A DNA stretch of 33,736 nucleotides from NCBI GenBank assembly GCA_937902275.1, contig CALFNW010000053.1:1-33736 (forward strand), in the 5' to 3' direction. A model generated the notes under the pieces. That model saw only the letters and a list, made by a program, of their open reading frames with translations. It was not told the DNA's origin and did no database searches. This stretch comes from UBA4717 sp002404395. GTDB taxonomy: Bacteria; Bacillota; Clostridia; Oscillospirales; CAG-272. The first letter of the stretch is position 1. Each line of letters begins with the position of its first letter. Both the position numbers and the translations under genes were made by a program. This document shows positions 7,313 to 14,982 of the stretch, one piece after another.

Positions 7313-8233
7313 ATGACTGTTCGCGAAATGCAGGATGAGATCCTGCGGCTGAAAAAAGAAAAGGATATATGTATACTTGCTCACGCATATCAGTCTGAGG
7401 ATATACTTGAGGTTGCCGATTTTATCGGCGATTCGTACGGATTGAGCGAAAATGCGGCTAAAGCGCAGCAAAGCACCATACTTATGTGCGGCGTGCGTTT
7501 CATGGCGGAGATGGTAAAGATTCTTGCGCCGCAAAAAACGGTCATCCTCTCGAATAGAAATGCCGGCTGTCCTATGGCGGAGCAAATGGATCCTGAGCTT
7601 ATCGGACAGCTAAAGCAAATGTATCCGGACTATACGGTCGTGGCATACATAAACTCCACGGCTGAGCTGAAGACCGTATGCGACGTTTGCGTGACTTCAT
7701 CCTCTGCTGTAAAGATCGTGCGCAACATCGAAAATAAGAACATACTCTTTATCCCCGACTGCAACCTCGGCGAATGGGTAGCAAATCAGCTTCCGGAAAA
7801 AAACATCAAATTAGTTCACGGCGGCTGCCCGACGCATCTGCGTATCAGCCCTGCCGATATCGAAAAGGCACGCGCCGATCATCCGGATGCTCTCATACTT
7901 GTACACCCCGAGTGCCGTCCCGAGGTAACAAAGCTCGCGGACTTTGCCGGCAGTACAACAGGAATAATGGATTACGCGATCAAAAGCGACAAAAAAGAAT
8001 TTGTTATCGGCACGGAAAACAGCATCGTGCAGCACCTGCAATTCAGATGCCCCGACAAACATTTCTATGCACTTTCACGCGATTGCGTCTGCCATAACAT
8101 GAAGCTTACCACGCTCGGAGACGTATTGAACGCCATGAACGGCACGGTAAGAGAGATTGTTGAGCTTGATAATGAGACAATAGTCAAAGCCAGACATTGT
8201 CTTGACGAAATGCATCGTCTCGGAAACGCCTGA
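7313..8233 (+). CDS. nadA: Quinolinate synthase
   Basis: A 306-residue [4Fe-4S] quinolinate synthase, condensing iminoaspartate with dihydroxyacetone phosphate in de novo NAD synthesis. Family signatures in order are LAHAYQSEDI, CGVRFMAEMVKIL, AGCPMAEQM, PDCNLGEWVA, HGGCPTHLRI, HPECRPEV, GSTTGIM and GTENSIVQHL. The three cluster cysteines are most likely Cys59, Cys172 and Cys260, judged from spacing in characterised enzymes. The gene stands alone with its own promoter and terminator. The usual partners nadB and nadC are absent from the window, and the iminoaspartate source must be encoded elsewhere. Confidence 0.96.
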   Translation: MTVREMQDEILRLKKEKDICILAHAYQSEDILEVADFIGDSYGLSENAAKAQQSTILMCGVRFMAEMVKILAPQKTVILSNRNAGCPMAEQMDPELIGQLKQMYPDYTVVAYINSTAELKTVCDVCVTSSSAVKIVRNIENKNILFIPDCNLGEWVANQLPEKNIKLVHGGCPTHLRISPADIEKARADHPDALILVHPECRPEVTKLADFAGSTTGIMDYAIKSDKKEFVIGTENSIVQHLQFRCPDKHFYALSRDCVCHNMKLTTLGDVLNAMNGTVREIVELDNETIVKARHCLDEMHRLGNA

Positions 8234-8241
8234 AGTTAACC

Positions 8242-8287
8242 AACCAAAGAAGCCAAAGCTTGTACACAAGCTTTGGCTTCTTTGGTT
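8242..8287. terminator. Bidirectional terminator between nadA and the AraC gene
   Basis: A perfect 22-bp inverted repeat (8242-8263 and 8266-8287) around a 2-nt centre separates convergent nadA and the AraC-type gene. The right arm reaches into the stop codon of the minus-strand gene. Arms end in AACCAAAGAAG / CTTCTTTGGTT, giving modest T-rich tails in both directions. Confidence 0.85.
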
Positions 8288-9065
8288 AATACCGATATTT
8301 TTTTCTGAACTCGCGCGGCGCTTTGCCCATATGCTTTGCAAACAGCTTCCTGAAGTATGACGATGAACTGAAGCCGACCCTGCCGCTTATTTCTTCGATC
8401 GGCAGATCGGTCGTCACAAGCAGCTCCGCCGCCGCTTCGCACATAAGTTTTTGGCGAACGAATCCCGGGGTCGTTCCGAACACATCTTTTATTTTTGCAT
8501 ACAACTGCGATTCGCTGATCTTGCAGTGCCGCGCCGCCTCTGAAATGCTTGCGGTGAGATTTTCGCGAATATACATTTCAAATTTCAAAGCAAGCTCCGG
8601 AACTATATCGCTGTATTCGAGCGTTTCACCCACTTTCCCCATTATACCGTATATGCTTCCGACCGTCGTACAATCCGCCTTGCCGAGCGCCGTTTTTTCA
8701 ATAGCCGCTTTTACTTCTCCGTCACAACAAAATTTCTGAATATCCGGGACTCTGCCGTTCGCTATCGGCAAAAACTCAAAACCGACAGAATACCATGAGA
8801 CCTCTGCCGCTTCTTTATTACAGTCGTTTTCAGATCCCTCGGGATACCAGAACGAACAGTATTTACAGCCTTTCGGAATAAAAAAGGTATCGCCGACACC
8901 GAGCTTAATTTCCTTCCCGCCGCTTTTCAGAACGCCGTTTCCGCAAATCATCATGCCGATATAGTTTTTAGGACTTCCGCTGTCGCGCGCATGATTTGTC
9001 GAATGTTTTTTTGAAAAAGAAATTCTGGCAAGCGTAAAGCTTTCGTAGAATTGTTGATTATTCAT
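8286..9065 (-). CDS. AraC-family transcriptional regulator (regulator 1 of glycoside locus)
   Basis: A 259-residue AraC/XylS-type protein. The N-terminal half has cupin-like features, including GVGDTFFIPKGCKY, a typical effector-binding AraC arm. The C-terminal ~100 residues carry the two helix-turn-helix units: ISEAARHCKISESQLYAKIK and IEEISGRVGFSSSSYFRKLF, then PREFRKKYR. The start is taken at the ATG at 9065, with GGAGAA 9 nt upstream; the in-frame ATG at 9080 overlaps that SD. It is divergent from the dehydrogenase-Gfo/Idh genes, and the two promoters overlap in opposite directions, so it probably controls that operon and itself. Effector unknown, likely a sugar or glycoside. Confidence 0.9.
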   Translation of the reverse strand: MNNQQFYESFTLARISFSKKHSTNHARDSGSPKNYIGMMICGNGVLKSGGKEIKLGVGDTFFIPKGCKYCSFWYPEGSENDCNKEAAEVSWYSVGFEFLPIANGRVPDIQKFCCDGEVKAAIEKTALGKADCTTVGSIYGIMGKVGETLEYSDIVPELALKFEMYIRENLTASISEAARHCKISESQLYAKIKDVFGTTPGFVRQKLMCEAAAELLVTTDLPIEEISGRVGFSSSSYFRKLFAKHMGKAPREFRKKYRY

Positions 9066-9110
9066 ACCGTTATTCTCCATTATGATCGGAGTATTTTACC
9101 CGATATTTAC

Positions 9111-9140
9111 AGTATATTATATTGCAAGGCAGATTGTCAA
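9111..9140 (-). promoter_or_regulatory. Sigma-A promoter for AraC regulator 1
   Basis: Minus-strand TTGACA (9135-9140), 18-bp spacer, TATACT (9111-9116). Confidence 0.75.
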
Positions 9141-9150
9141 GTGCTAAAAT
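9122..9150 (+). promoter_or_regulatory. Overlapping divergent promoter for the dehydrogenase operon
   Basis: TTGCAA (9122-9127), 17-bp spacer, TAAAAT (9145-9150). It overlaps the AraC promoter almost completely, so polymerase at one would hinder the other. The leader would start near 9157. Confidence 0.6.
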
Positions 9151-9163
9151 CAATATAGAAAAT

Positions 9164-9267
9164 CCGAGGTCAGAATGCATTACGCAGCCTCGGCACGGTG
9201 CGAAATCTAATCTAACCGAAATAAAGCTAACTCGGCGAAAAAATGAGGTTTTGCACCGTAATTTTTC
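9164..9267 (+). promoter_or_regulatory. Structured leader with attenuator-like arrangement
   Basis: Two stems lie in the 166-nt leader of the dehydrogenase gene. Stem I is CCGAGG (9164-9169) with CCTCGG (9188-9193). Stem II is ACGGTGCGAAA (9195-9205) with TTTTGCACCGT (9249-9259, one G-T), followed at once by AATTTTTC. A stem followed by a T-run upstream of the gene resembles a transcription attenuator. No known riboswitch class was recognised. Confidence 0.45.
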
Positions 9268-9322
9268 AAGGGCGACCGCATATATCCGTCGTCTTTGAGC
9301 CGTCAGCGGCATGGAGAATGTT

Positions 9323-10339
9323 ATGAATAATCCGACTATTGCATTTACAAAGCCCTGCGTTGCGGAGCTGATCGAACTTGAAATACGTGAACCGAACGAT
9401 GACGAAGTGCTCGTAAAACTTGATTATTCAAGTGTAAGCAGCGGTACCGAGCGTGCAAATCTTGTAGGCGAAGTAAACATAGGATTATCGGCATCCCCGT
9501 CGGATCCGGTATTTCCGCGTATACTCGGCTACAGCTCGGCAGGCGTAGTCGAAAAGGTCGGAAAAAGAGTCGACAATATCCGTCCCGGAGACAGAGTTGC
9601 ACTCTCCTGGAGCCACCATTCAAAATATTGCACGCTCTCCGCACGGAACGTACACAAAATCATTTCCGGCAAACTCACCTTAAGCGAAGCCGCGCTTTGG
9701 CATATATGCACTTTTCCGCTTGCCGCAATACGCAAGTGTCGGCTTGAACTCGGCGAAAGCGCGCTTGTAATGGGACTCGGCGTGCTCGGGATCATGGCAG
9801 TAAAGCTTTTGAAGCACGCCGGCGCCGCCCCCGTTATTGCGGTCGATCCAATTGCCGAAAGACGCGAAAAAGCCCAAACCTGCGGAGCAGACCTTACGCT
9901 TGACCCGTTTGCACCCGATTTTGCCAAAAAGGTATGTGAGTTTTCGGGCGGCGGAGTGAACGTGGCGATCGAAGTGACGGGAAACGGCGGCGGACTCAAC
10001 GGCGCGCTCGACTGCATGAAGAAATTCGGAAGGGTGGCGTTACTCGGTTGTACCCGACACAGTGATTTTTCGGTCGATTATTATAAAAAGGTACACGGTC
10101 CCGGTATATCGCTTATCGGAGCGCACACCCTCGCAAGACCCGAATTTGAATCCTCTCCGTCGCTGTGGACTGCCGCTGACGACATAAGTGCGATTCAAAA
10201 GCTGACCCTGTTCGGAGGACTTGATCTCGGAGCGCTGGTAGACGAGATCCATTCGCCGCTTGAGGCTCCCGAGGTATATGCGCGCCTTGCCGCCGAAAGC
10301 TCCTTTCCGCTCGTTCAGTTTGATTGGAACAGGCTCTGA
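9323..10339 (+). CDS. Zinc-less MDR-family sugar dehydrogenase (bacteriochlorophyllide-dehydrogenase-like type)
   Basis: A 338-residue medium-chain dehydrogenase/reductase. The N-terminal catalytic domain has the SSGTER motif where zinc alcohol dehydrogenases have CG.D, and GYSSAGVV where they have GHE..G. The four structural cysteines are also missing, so no zinc is expected. The nucleotide site is intact (GLGVLGIMAVKLL), and Asp in IAVDP suggests NAD. The SSGTE type resembles the subgroup found fused or adjacent to Gfo/Idh domains in sugar-modifying bi-domain oxidoreductases, and a Gfo/Idh gene follows 73 bp downstream. The ATG at 9323 has GGAG 6 nt upstream. Likely role: redox of a sugar carbon, substrate unknown. 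Confidence 0.85.
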   Translation: MNNPTIAFTKPCVAELIELEIREPNDDEVLVKLDYSSVSSGTERANLVGEVNIGLSASPSDPVFPRILGYSSAGVVEKVGKRVDNIRPGDRVALSWSHHSKYCTLSARNVHKIISGKLTLSEAALWHICTFPLAAIRKCRLELGESALVMGLGVLGIMAVKLLKHAGAAPVIAVDPIAERREKAQTCGADLTLDPFAPDFAKKVCEFSGGGVNVAIEVTGNGGGLNGALDCMKKFGRVALLGCTRHSDFSVDYYKKVHGPGISLIGAHTLARPEFESSPSLWTAADDISAIQKLTLFGGLDLGALVDEIHSPLEAPEVYARLAAESSFPLVQFDWNRL

Positions 10340-10412
10340 GGGGCAAAGTTTGATCTGCAGGCAGTAATTATCAAGTGTTGCCGCAAAACTTTTCTGAGAG
10401 GAGCGTATACCT

Positions 10413-11405
10413 ATGAAAAAAATAAAAATAGCGCAAATAGGAACCAGCGCATACAGTCACGGTAAATTTATTTTTGAAAGTCTGAAAAAGCAATCGGACA
10501 TATTTGATATCGTCGGCTATGCTCTGCCCGAACATGAGCGCAAAAAATTCCCGAATCAGTGCACCGCATTTAACGGATACCGGGAAATGACCGTTGACGA
10601 AATAATGAACGATGATACGATCGAGGCAGTAGCGATTGAAACCGAAGAAATATACCTCACCGAATATGCCCTGCTTGCCGCTCGTCACAGCAAGCACATT
10701 CATCTTGAAAAGCCCGGCGGAATCGTTGCCGATGATTTCGAAAAACTGATATGCGAAATGAAATCAAGCGGCAAGGTCTTTCACACAGGCTATATGTACA
10801 GATACAACCCAGAAATCATCAAGCTGAAAGAGCGGATAAAAAACGGTGAACTCGGCGAGCTTATCAGCATTGAAGCGCAGATGAGCTGTTCGGAGCCTGA
10901 TGATCTGAAAAAATGGCTTGCAGATTTTCCGGGTGGTATGATGTTTTTCCTTGGCTGTCATCTGGTCGACCTGACGTTGCAGCTTATGGGAAAACCGTTA
11001 AAAATAATACCGCTCAATCATTCAACCGGTACTGTCAAAACCGACTCATCCGATTTCGGTATGGCAGTATTTGAATATGACAGAGGGTATTCCCTCGTTA
11101 AAACCTGTGCCGCAGAAATCGGCGGATATGCCAGACGTCAGTTGGTCGTGAGCGGAAGCAAAGCGACCGTAGAAATCAAACCGCTTGAAATGTTCTGCGA
11201 GGGAGGGCAGTACACCGAAACGCGGATCTACAACAGTCAAAGGTGGGACGATCTCGGCACTTCGGAACGCTCTGCGCTCTATGACCGCTACGATGATATG
11301 ATGCGCGCCTTTGCAACCTATGTTGCTGACCCGAAAACGGAAAACCCGTATACTCTCGATTATGAGCTGTATCTTTATAAAACCCTGCTCGAATGCTGCC
11401 GCTGA
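10413..11405 (+). CDS. Gfo/Idh/MocA-family oxidoreductase 1
   Basis: A 330-residue Gfo/Idh/MocA protein, a family that oxidises or reduces sugar hydroxyls with NAD(P). It shows HIHLEKPGG, with the conserved lysine, then GYMYRYNPEI and GGMMFFLGCHLVDL, with the conserved His/Asp region of the C-terminal domain. The N-terminal nucleotide motif is unusual (QIGTSAYSHG instead of GxGxxG), so cofactor binding may be altered. A strong SD (GAGAGGAG) precedes the ATG. It is co-transcribed with the MDR gene, and the terminator overlaps its last codons. It pairs naturally with the MDR enzyme, since similar domains are fused in other bacteria. Confidence 0.88.
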   Translation: MKKIKIAQIGTSAYSHGKFIFESLKKQSDIFDIVGYALPEHERKKFPNQCTAFNGYREMTVDEIMNDDTIEAVAIETEEIYLTEYALLAARHSKHIHLEKPGGIVADDFEKLICEMKSSGKVFHTGYMYRYNPEIIKLKERIKNGELGELISIEAQMSCSEPDDLKKWLADFPGGMMFFLGCHLVDLTLQLMGKPLKIIPLNHSTGTVKTDSSDFGMAVFEYDRGYSLVKTCAAEIGGYARRQLVVSGSKATVEIKPLEMFCEGGQYTETRIYNSQRWDDLGTSERSALYDRYDDMMRAFATYVADPKTENPYTLDYELYLYKTLLECCR

Positions 11406-11421
11406 AAAGCGGCAGTTTTTT
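11396..11421 (+). terminator. Terminator overlapping the stop codon of Gfo/Idh 1
   Basis: CTGCCGCT-GAAA-AGCGGCAG followed by TTTTTT. The stop codon TGA (11403-11405) lies at the stem/GAAA loop junction, so a ribosome at the stop would cover the hairpin. Confidence 0.88.
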
Positions 11422-11422
11422 A

Positions 11423-11451
11423 TTGACACCGCTCTTTTATTATGGTAAAAT
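11423..11451 (+). promoter_or_regulatory. Sigma-A promoter for the rhamnosidase gene
   Basis: Perfect TTGACA (11423-11428), 17-bp spacer, TAAAAT (11446-11451), starting 2 nt after the terminator T-run. It gives a leader of about 165 nt. Confidence 0.88.
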
Positions 11452-11468
11452 TTCCGTAATGATAATTT

Positions 11469-11541
11469 CTGCGGTATCTTGCCCGAAAGAAGGTGCGAAC
11501 GCCGCCTTGCGCAAGAGATATTCCAGGTCCCAAAACCGCAG
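11469..11541 (+). promoter_or_regulatory. Long-stem RNA structure at the 5' end of the rhamnosidase leader
   Basis: Nested pairings span 73 nt. CTGCGGT pairs with ACCGCAG at the base; then TATCTTGC with GCAAGAGATA (2-nt bulge), then AAGG with CCTT. TTTT follows the structure. It starts about 10 nt after the predicted transcript start. It is not a tRNA (no T-arm) and was not matched to a known riboswitch. It could be an attenuator or a small regulatory RNA. Confidence 0.4.
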
Positions 11542-11594
11542 TTTTCCGCGATCATTCTGCCATTGTTTTGAAAAACTTCCGCTTTGCTTTTTGA

Positions 11595-11609
11595 GTCGGC
11601 TTCGCCGAC
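11595..11609 (+). repeat. GTCGGC hairpin, copy 2 (upstream of rhamnosidase)
   Basis: GTCGGC-TTC-GCCGAC, perfect 6-bp stem, ending 12 nt before the ATG. It is the only plus-strand copy and keeps the same orientation relative to its gene. The 28 nt at 11582-11610 match the galE upstream region on the minus strand, apparently identically. Confidence 0.88.
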
Positions 11610-11621
11610 ATAGGCATTATC

Positions 11622-13754
11622 ATGAGTTTTGATATCTTTAAAAATTCAATCTGGATCGCGCCGAGCGAACCCGCCGCCGCCCCGATCACAATACGCCGGT
11701 TTTATTGCAAGCATACAAACAATGCCGTGCTGTACGTCTCGGGGTTGGGGTATTTCAGGGCATATCTTAACGGCAGACTGCTCTCGGACTCATATTTCAT
11801 GCCGCCGGCCAGCGATTATTTCAGACGTAGCTTTGATAAGATCGTTTATCCCTGCCGCGACCGTTTTACCCACAGAACCTACTATTGCAGATTTGACATA
11901 TCCCCGTATTTGCGGCTCGGAGAAAATCTTCTTGAAATTCAATGCGGCGGCGGCTTTTTTGTTCAGACAGAGCGCATAGGGGAGGGGGAGATGAGCTATT
12001 CCGACCGCACACAGTGCATATATACGCTCGATCTTGGCGGCGAGCTTATCTGCTCCGACGGCTCGGAAGCCTGGCGCGAATCAAACATTCGCTACTGCCA
12101 GCTGTTTATCGGTGAAACGGTTGACGGCAATTTCCGCTCGCGCACGGAATATCCGGTAATAAAAGCAAAATATACCGACACCGTAATGACTCCCGAGGAC
12201 GGTATTCCCGACCGTATAATACGAACGCTTGTCCCCAAGTACATCGGAGTGGTCAACGGTCGTCGGATATACGACGTCGGGGAAAATATCAGCGGATTTG
12301 TACGCGTAAAAACGCACGCGGAAGCGGGGAGCAAAATAATCCTGCGCTTTGCCGAAACACTTGACGCCTCGGGCGGACTTGACTTTTTATCCGCAGGCTC
12401 GGACCAGCTCGGCGCGTCGGGACTAAAGCAGATCATGACCGATACCTTTATCTGCCCGGGCGTCGAGTGTGAATTTGCACCCTCTTTCGTCTGGCACGCT
12501 TTCAGATACTTTGATGTTGTAGGCGACATTGACTCGGCGCTTGTGTGCGTAATTCACGCCGATATATCAGTCACCTCTGACTTTGATTCCGATTGCGAGG
12601 GCATGAACTTCCTGTACGACGCCTATATCAGAACACAGTTAAACAACTACCACGGCAGTACGCCGCTCGACTGCCCTCACCGCGAACGTCTCGGATATAC
12701 CGGAGACGGACAGGCGTGCGCGCAAAGCGCCATGCTTACGCTTGATTCAAAAAAACTGTATCACAAATGGATACGCGATATTCTCGACTGCCAGGACCCG
12801 GACTCGGGACACGTTCAACACACCGCGCCTTTTCAAGGCGGCGGAGGCGGTCCCGGCGGTTGGGGAGCCGCTGTGGTAAATCTGCCATATGAATACTTCA
12901 GGCAATACGGAGAACTTTCTGTTCTCACCGAATCGTACCCGTATATGAAAAAGTGGTTTTCGTATATGGAAAGCCGCATCGAAAACGGGCGTATCGTGCG
13001 TGAAGAGGACGGCGGCTGGTGTCTCGGCGATTGGTGCTATCTTGACTCCGCCGCGCTTCCCGAAGCTTTTGTCAACACCGCGCTCTATGTCAGAGCATTG
13101 CAAAAGCTCGTCCGCACAGCAGAACTTTGCAGAGATGAAAGCAATATCCCCGATTACCGAAGTGCCGCATCACGTTCGCTTGAAGCAGTGCGCGCCGACT
13201 ATGCGGCACTGTCCGACAAAGGCTCGGCAATGGTATACGCCGCCGCGCTCGGAATAGAGGATATGAGCCGCTGTGCCGAATACTACGATCGGCTCGGATA
13301 TTTTGACACCGGATTTCTGGCGACCGAATTGCTTGTCGATCTGCTTTTTTACCATGGATATGCCGACACTGCATATCGCCTGTTTTCCTCGCGTGACAGC
13401 GGATTTTTGTTTATGAAAGCTCACGGATCCACCACGCTTTGGGAAAATTGGCGCGGCGGATCCCGCGATCATCCCATGTTCGGCGCGTGCACTAAGTCGC
13501 TGTTTACCGGTCTGCTCGGCATCAGACAGCTCCAAGACAGCGTCGGCTTTGACAAAGTGCGTATAACGCCCTCCCTCCCGCATAAAATGCAAAGGGCGGC
13601 AGGCTCGATCATGACTCCTCACGGAGTGATCCGAGTGTCGCTTGAGCGCACGCCAAATGCGATCCGCGTCGAAACCGATATTCCGTGCAAAGTATCGGCA
13701 ACCCGCCCTGACGGCTCGACGATACCTTGCGGAAACAGCGTATTTTTCATCTGA
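11622..13754 (+). CDS. Alpha-L-rhamnosidase, glycoside hydrolase family 78, cytoplasmic
   Basis: A 710-residue GH78 enzyme releasing terminal alpha-L-rhamnose by inversion. N-terminal beta domains (about residues 1-310) include LYVSGLGYFRAYLNG and GENLLEIQCGGGFF. The (alpha/alpha)6 catalytic domain carries DCPHRERLGYTGDGQ, with Asp350, Glu355 and Asp362 spaced as in characterised GH78 enzymes (Glu355 the likely acid). TTLWENW holds Glu608, the likely base. A C-terminal beta domain closes the protein. There is no signal peptide, so it acts on imported rhamnosides. It has its own promoter and structured leader, and the hairpin repeat lies before a weak SD (AGG). No rhamnose-catabolic genes or transporter are nearby. 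Confidence 0.92.
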   Translation: MSFDIFKNSIWIAPSEPAAAPITIRRFYCKHTNNAVLYVSGLGYFRAYLNGRLLSDSYFMPPASDYFRRSFDKIVYPCRDRFTHRTYYCRFDISPYLRLGENLLEIQCGGGFFVQTERIGEGEMSYSDRTQCIYTLDLGGELICSDGSEAWRESNIRYCQLFIGETVDGNFRSRTEYPVIKAKYTDTVMTPEDGIPDRIIRTLVPKYIGVVNGRRIYDVGENISGFVRVKTHAEAGSKIILRFAETLDASGGLDFLSAGSDQLGASGLKQIMTDTFICPGVECEFAPSFVWHAFRYFDVVGDIDSALVCVIHADISVTSDFDSDCEGMNFLYDAYIRTQLNNYHGSTPLDCPHRERLGYTGDGQACAQSAMLTLDSKKLYHKWIRDILDCQDPDSGHVQHTAPFQGGGGGPGGWGAAVVNLPYEYFRQYGELSVLTESYPYMKKWFSYMESRIENGRIVREEDGGWCLGDWCYLDSAALPEAFVNTALYVRALQKLVRTAELCRDESNIPDYRSAASRSLEAVRADYAALSDKGSAMVYAAALGIEDMSRCAEYYDRLGYFDTGFLATELLVDLLFYHGYADTAYRLFSSRDSGFLFMKAHGSTTLWENWRGGSRDHPMFGACTKSLFTGLLGIRQLQDSVGFDKVRITPSLPHKMQRAAGSIMTPHGVIRVSLERTPNAIRVETDIPCKVSATRPDGSTIPCGNSVFFI

Positions 13755-13774
13755 AACCGACAGTAATATATAGC

Positions 13775-13812
13775 AACACGCCGACCGCGTTTCCGCAGGT
13801 CAGCGTGTTTTG
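13775..13812. terminator. Terminator between convergent rhamnosidase and Gfo/Idh 2
   Basis: AACACGC-C-GACC-GCG-TTTC-CGC-A-GGTC-A-GCGTGTT forms a long stem with small bulges, followed on the plus strand by TTGTTT. It is 20 nt after the rhamnosidase stop and probably works for both genes. Confidence 0.82.
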
Positions 13813-13839
13813 TTTATACCTTTAACGTAAAAACACAAA

Positions 13840-14982
13840 TCAATCCGTATACAGACTGTATTCTTCACAAGCACCCGGATAATACTCGGTCGAAACGGCG
13901 GCAGGCCGCTCAAATTCCACCGTAAGCCCGACGCGCATACCGCTTCTGTCGCTTTCGGCAACCCCTTCGATCATCTCAAGCGCGTGAAGTCCCATTTCGG
14001 ATGACAGCCTCGGTTTCCGCCCGCACCTGATTGCCCATGCCATATCGGCAACACCTACGCCGCGGCTGTTTGAAGAAAACGGATGCTTCAGCGGAAACTC
14101 ATATTTTTCACCGTTGTTGCCCGTTATATATATCTTATCGCCGAACAAATTCGGGTCGCCGAGGTGCAGTATTCCCTCGGTTCCGTATATCTCAAACCGT
14201 TGGTCTCCCACATGGTGCTCGGAAGAAATGTCAAAATTGCAAATGACACCGTTCTTGAACTTCATTACCGCGCCAAGCGTGTTCGGTGTATCGACAAAGA
14301 AGTTTTCACCGAATTTTTCGTGCCGCGGATTAAGATACGGACGATCTGCATTGCGCGTATATGAATAGCCCGATACCGACTTTGCAGGACCGAATATATT
14401 GAACAGCTGGTGCAGATAATATCCGCCCATATCATACGGTATTCCTCCGCCGGGACGCATTACCGAATACCGTCTTTTCGCATCATCCTCATCGGACTTT
14501 ATCATAAAATATCCTCTGCACAAGTGTGCGGAAGCGGATATCGGCTCTCCGATCAGTCCTTTATCGACAATATATCTTGCCGTCTGCTGCGAAGCGCCGA
14601 GAAAGGTATCCGGAGCCGTGGCAAAATATACATTGCGCGCTTTTGCGAGCTCGCAAAGCTCCGAAGCCTCCGCAAATGTCAGCGCCGCCATTTTCTCGCT
14701 GTAGCAATGTTTTCCCGCGCTCAACGCCGCTCTGCTTATTTCGTAATGCGAGGCGGGATATGTAAGATTCACGACAAGTTCTATGGACGGATCTGACAAT
14801 ATCTCCTCGTTTGTCATTTGCCTGATTTTAAACTTTTCGGCGGCTGCCGCCGATTTTTCCGGGACAAGATCCGAGCAACCGACCACATCAACTATAGAAA
14901 AACGGTTTACTAAGTTTTCAAAATATATCCCGGATATCATACCACAACCGATCACCGCGGTTTTCAAAGGCTTAATTTTCAT
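13840..14982 (-). CDS. Gfo/Idh/MocA-family oxidoreductase 2
   Basis: A 380-residue Gfo/Idh/MocA protein. The Rossmann motif is intact (AVIGCGMISGIYF). The catalytic lysine lies in CYSEKMAAL, where most members have EKP. GGGIPYDMGGYYLHQLFNI carries the conserved Asp/His of the C-terminal domain. It starts inside the 3' end of the TIM-barrel gene (11-bp overlap), so the two are translationally coupled. A coupled Gfo/Idh plus IolE/DgpC-like TIM-barrel pair is what is seen in keto-sugar pathways, where a glycoside is oxidised at C3 and then eliminated or cleaved. That role is inference. Confidence 0.9.
   Translation of the reverse strand: MKIKPLKTAVIGCGMISGIYFENLVNRFSIVDVVGCSDLVPEKSAAAAEKFKIRQMTNEEILSDPSIELVVNLTYPASHYEISRAALSAGKHCYSEKMAALTFAEASELCELAKARNVYFATAPDTFLGASQQTARYIVDKGLIGEPISASAHLCRGYFMIKSDEDDAKRRYSVMRPGGGIPYDMGGYYLHQLFNIFGPAKSVSGYSYTRNADRPYLNPRHEKFGENFFVDTPNTLGAVMKFKNGVICNFDISSEHHVGDQRFEIYGTEGILHLGDPNLFGDKIYITGNNGEKYEFPLKHPFSSNSRGVGVADMAWAIRCGRKPRLSSEMGLHALEMIEGVAESDRSGMRVGLTVEFERPAAVSTEYYPGACEEYSLYTD

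Noticed and set aside
11469..11541. tRNA-sized (73 nt) element with a 7-bp terminal stem
   Set aside because: There is no T-arm (no TTC-A/G loop), no D-arm and no anticodon-loop geometry, so the resemblance is limited to length and end pairing.
11595..11609. UUCG-type tetraloop hairpins in the repeat
   Set aside because: The TNCG would be flanked by C and C, which cannot close the tetraloop; pairing leaves a 3-nt loop.
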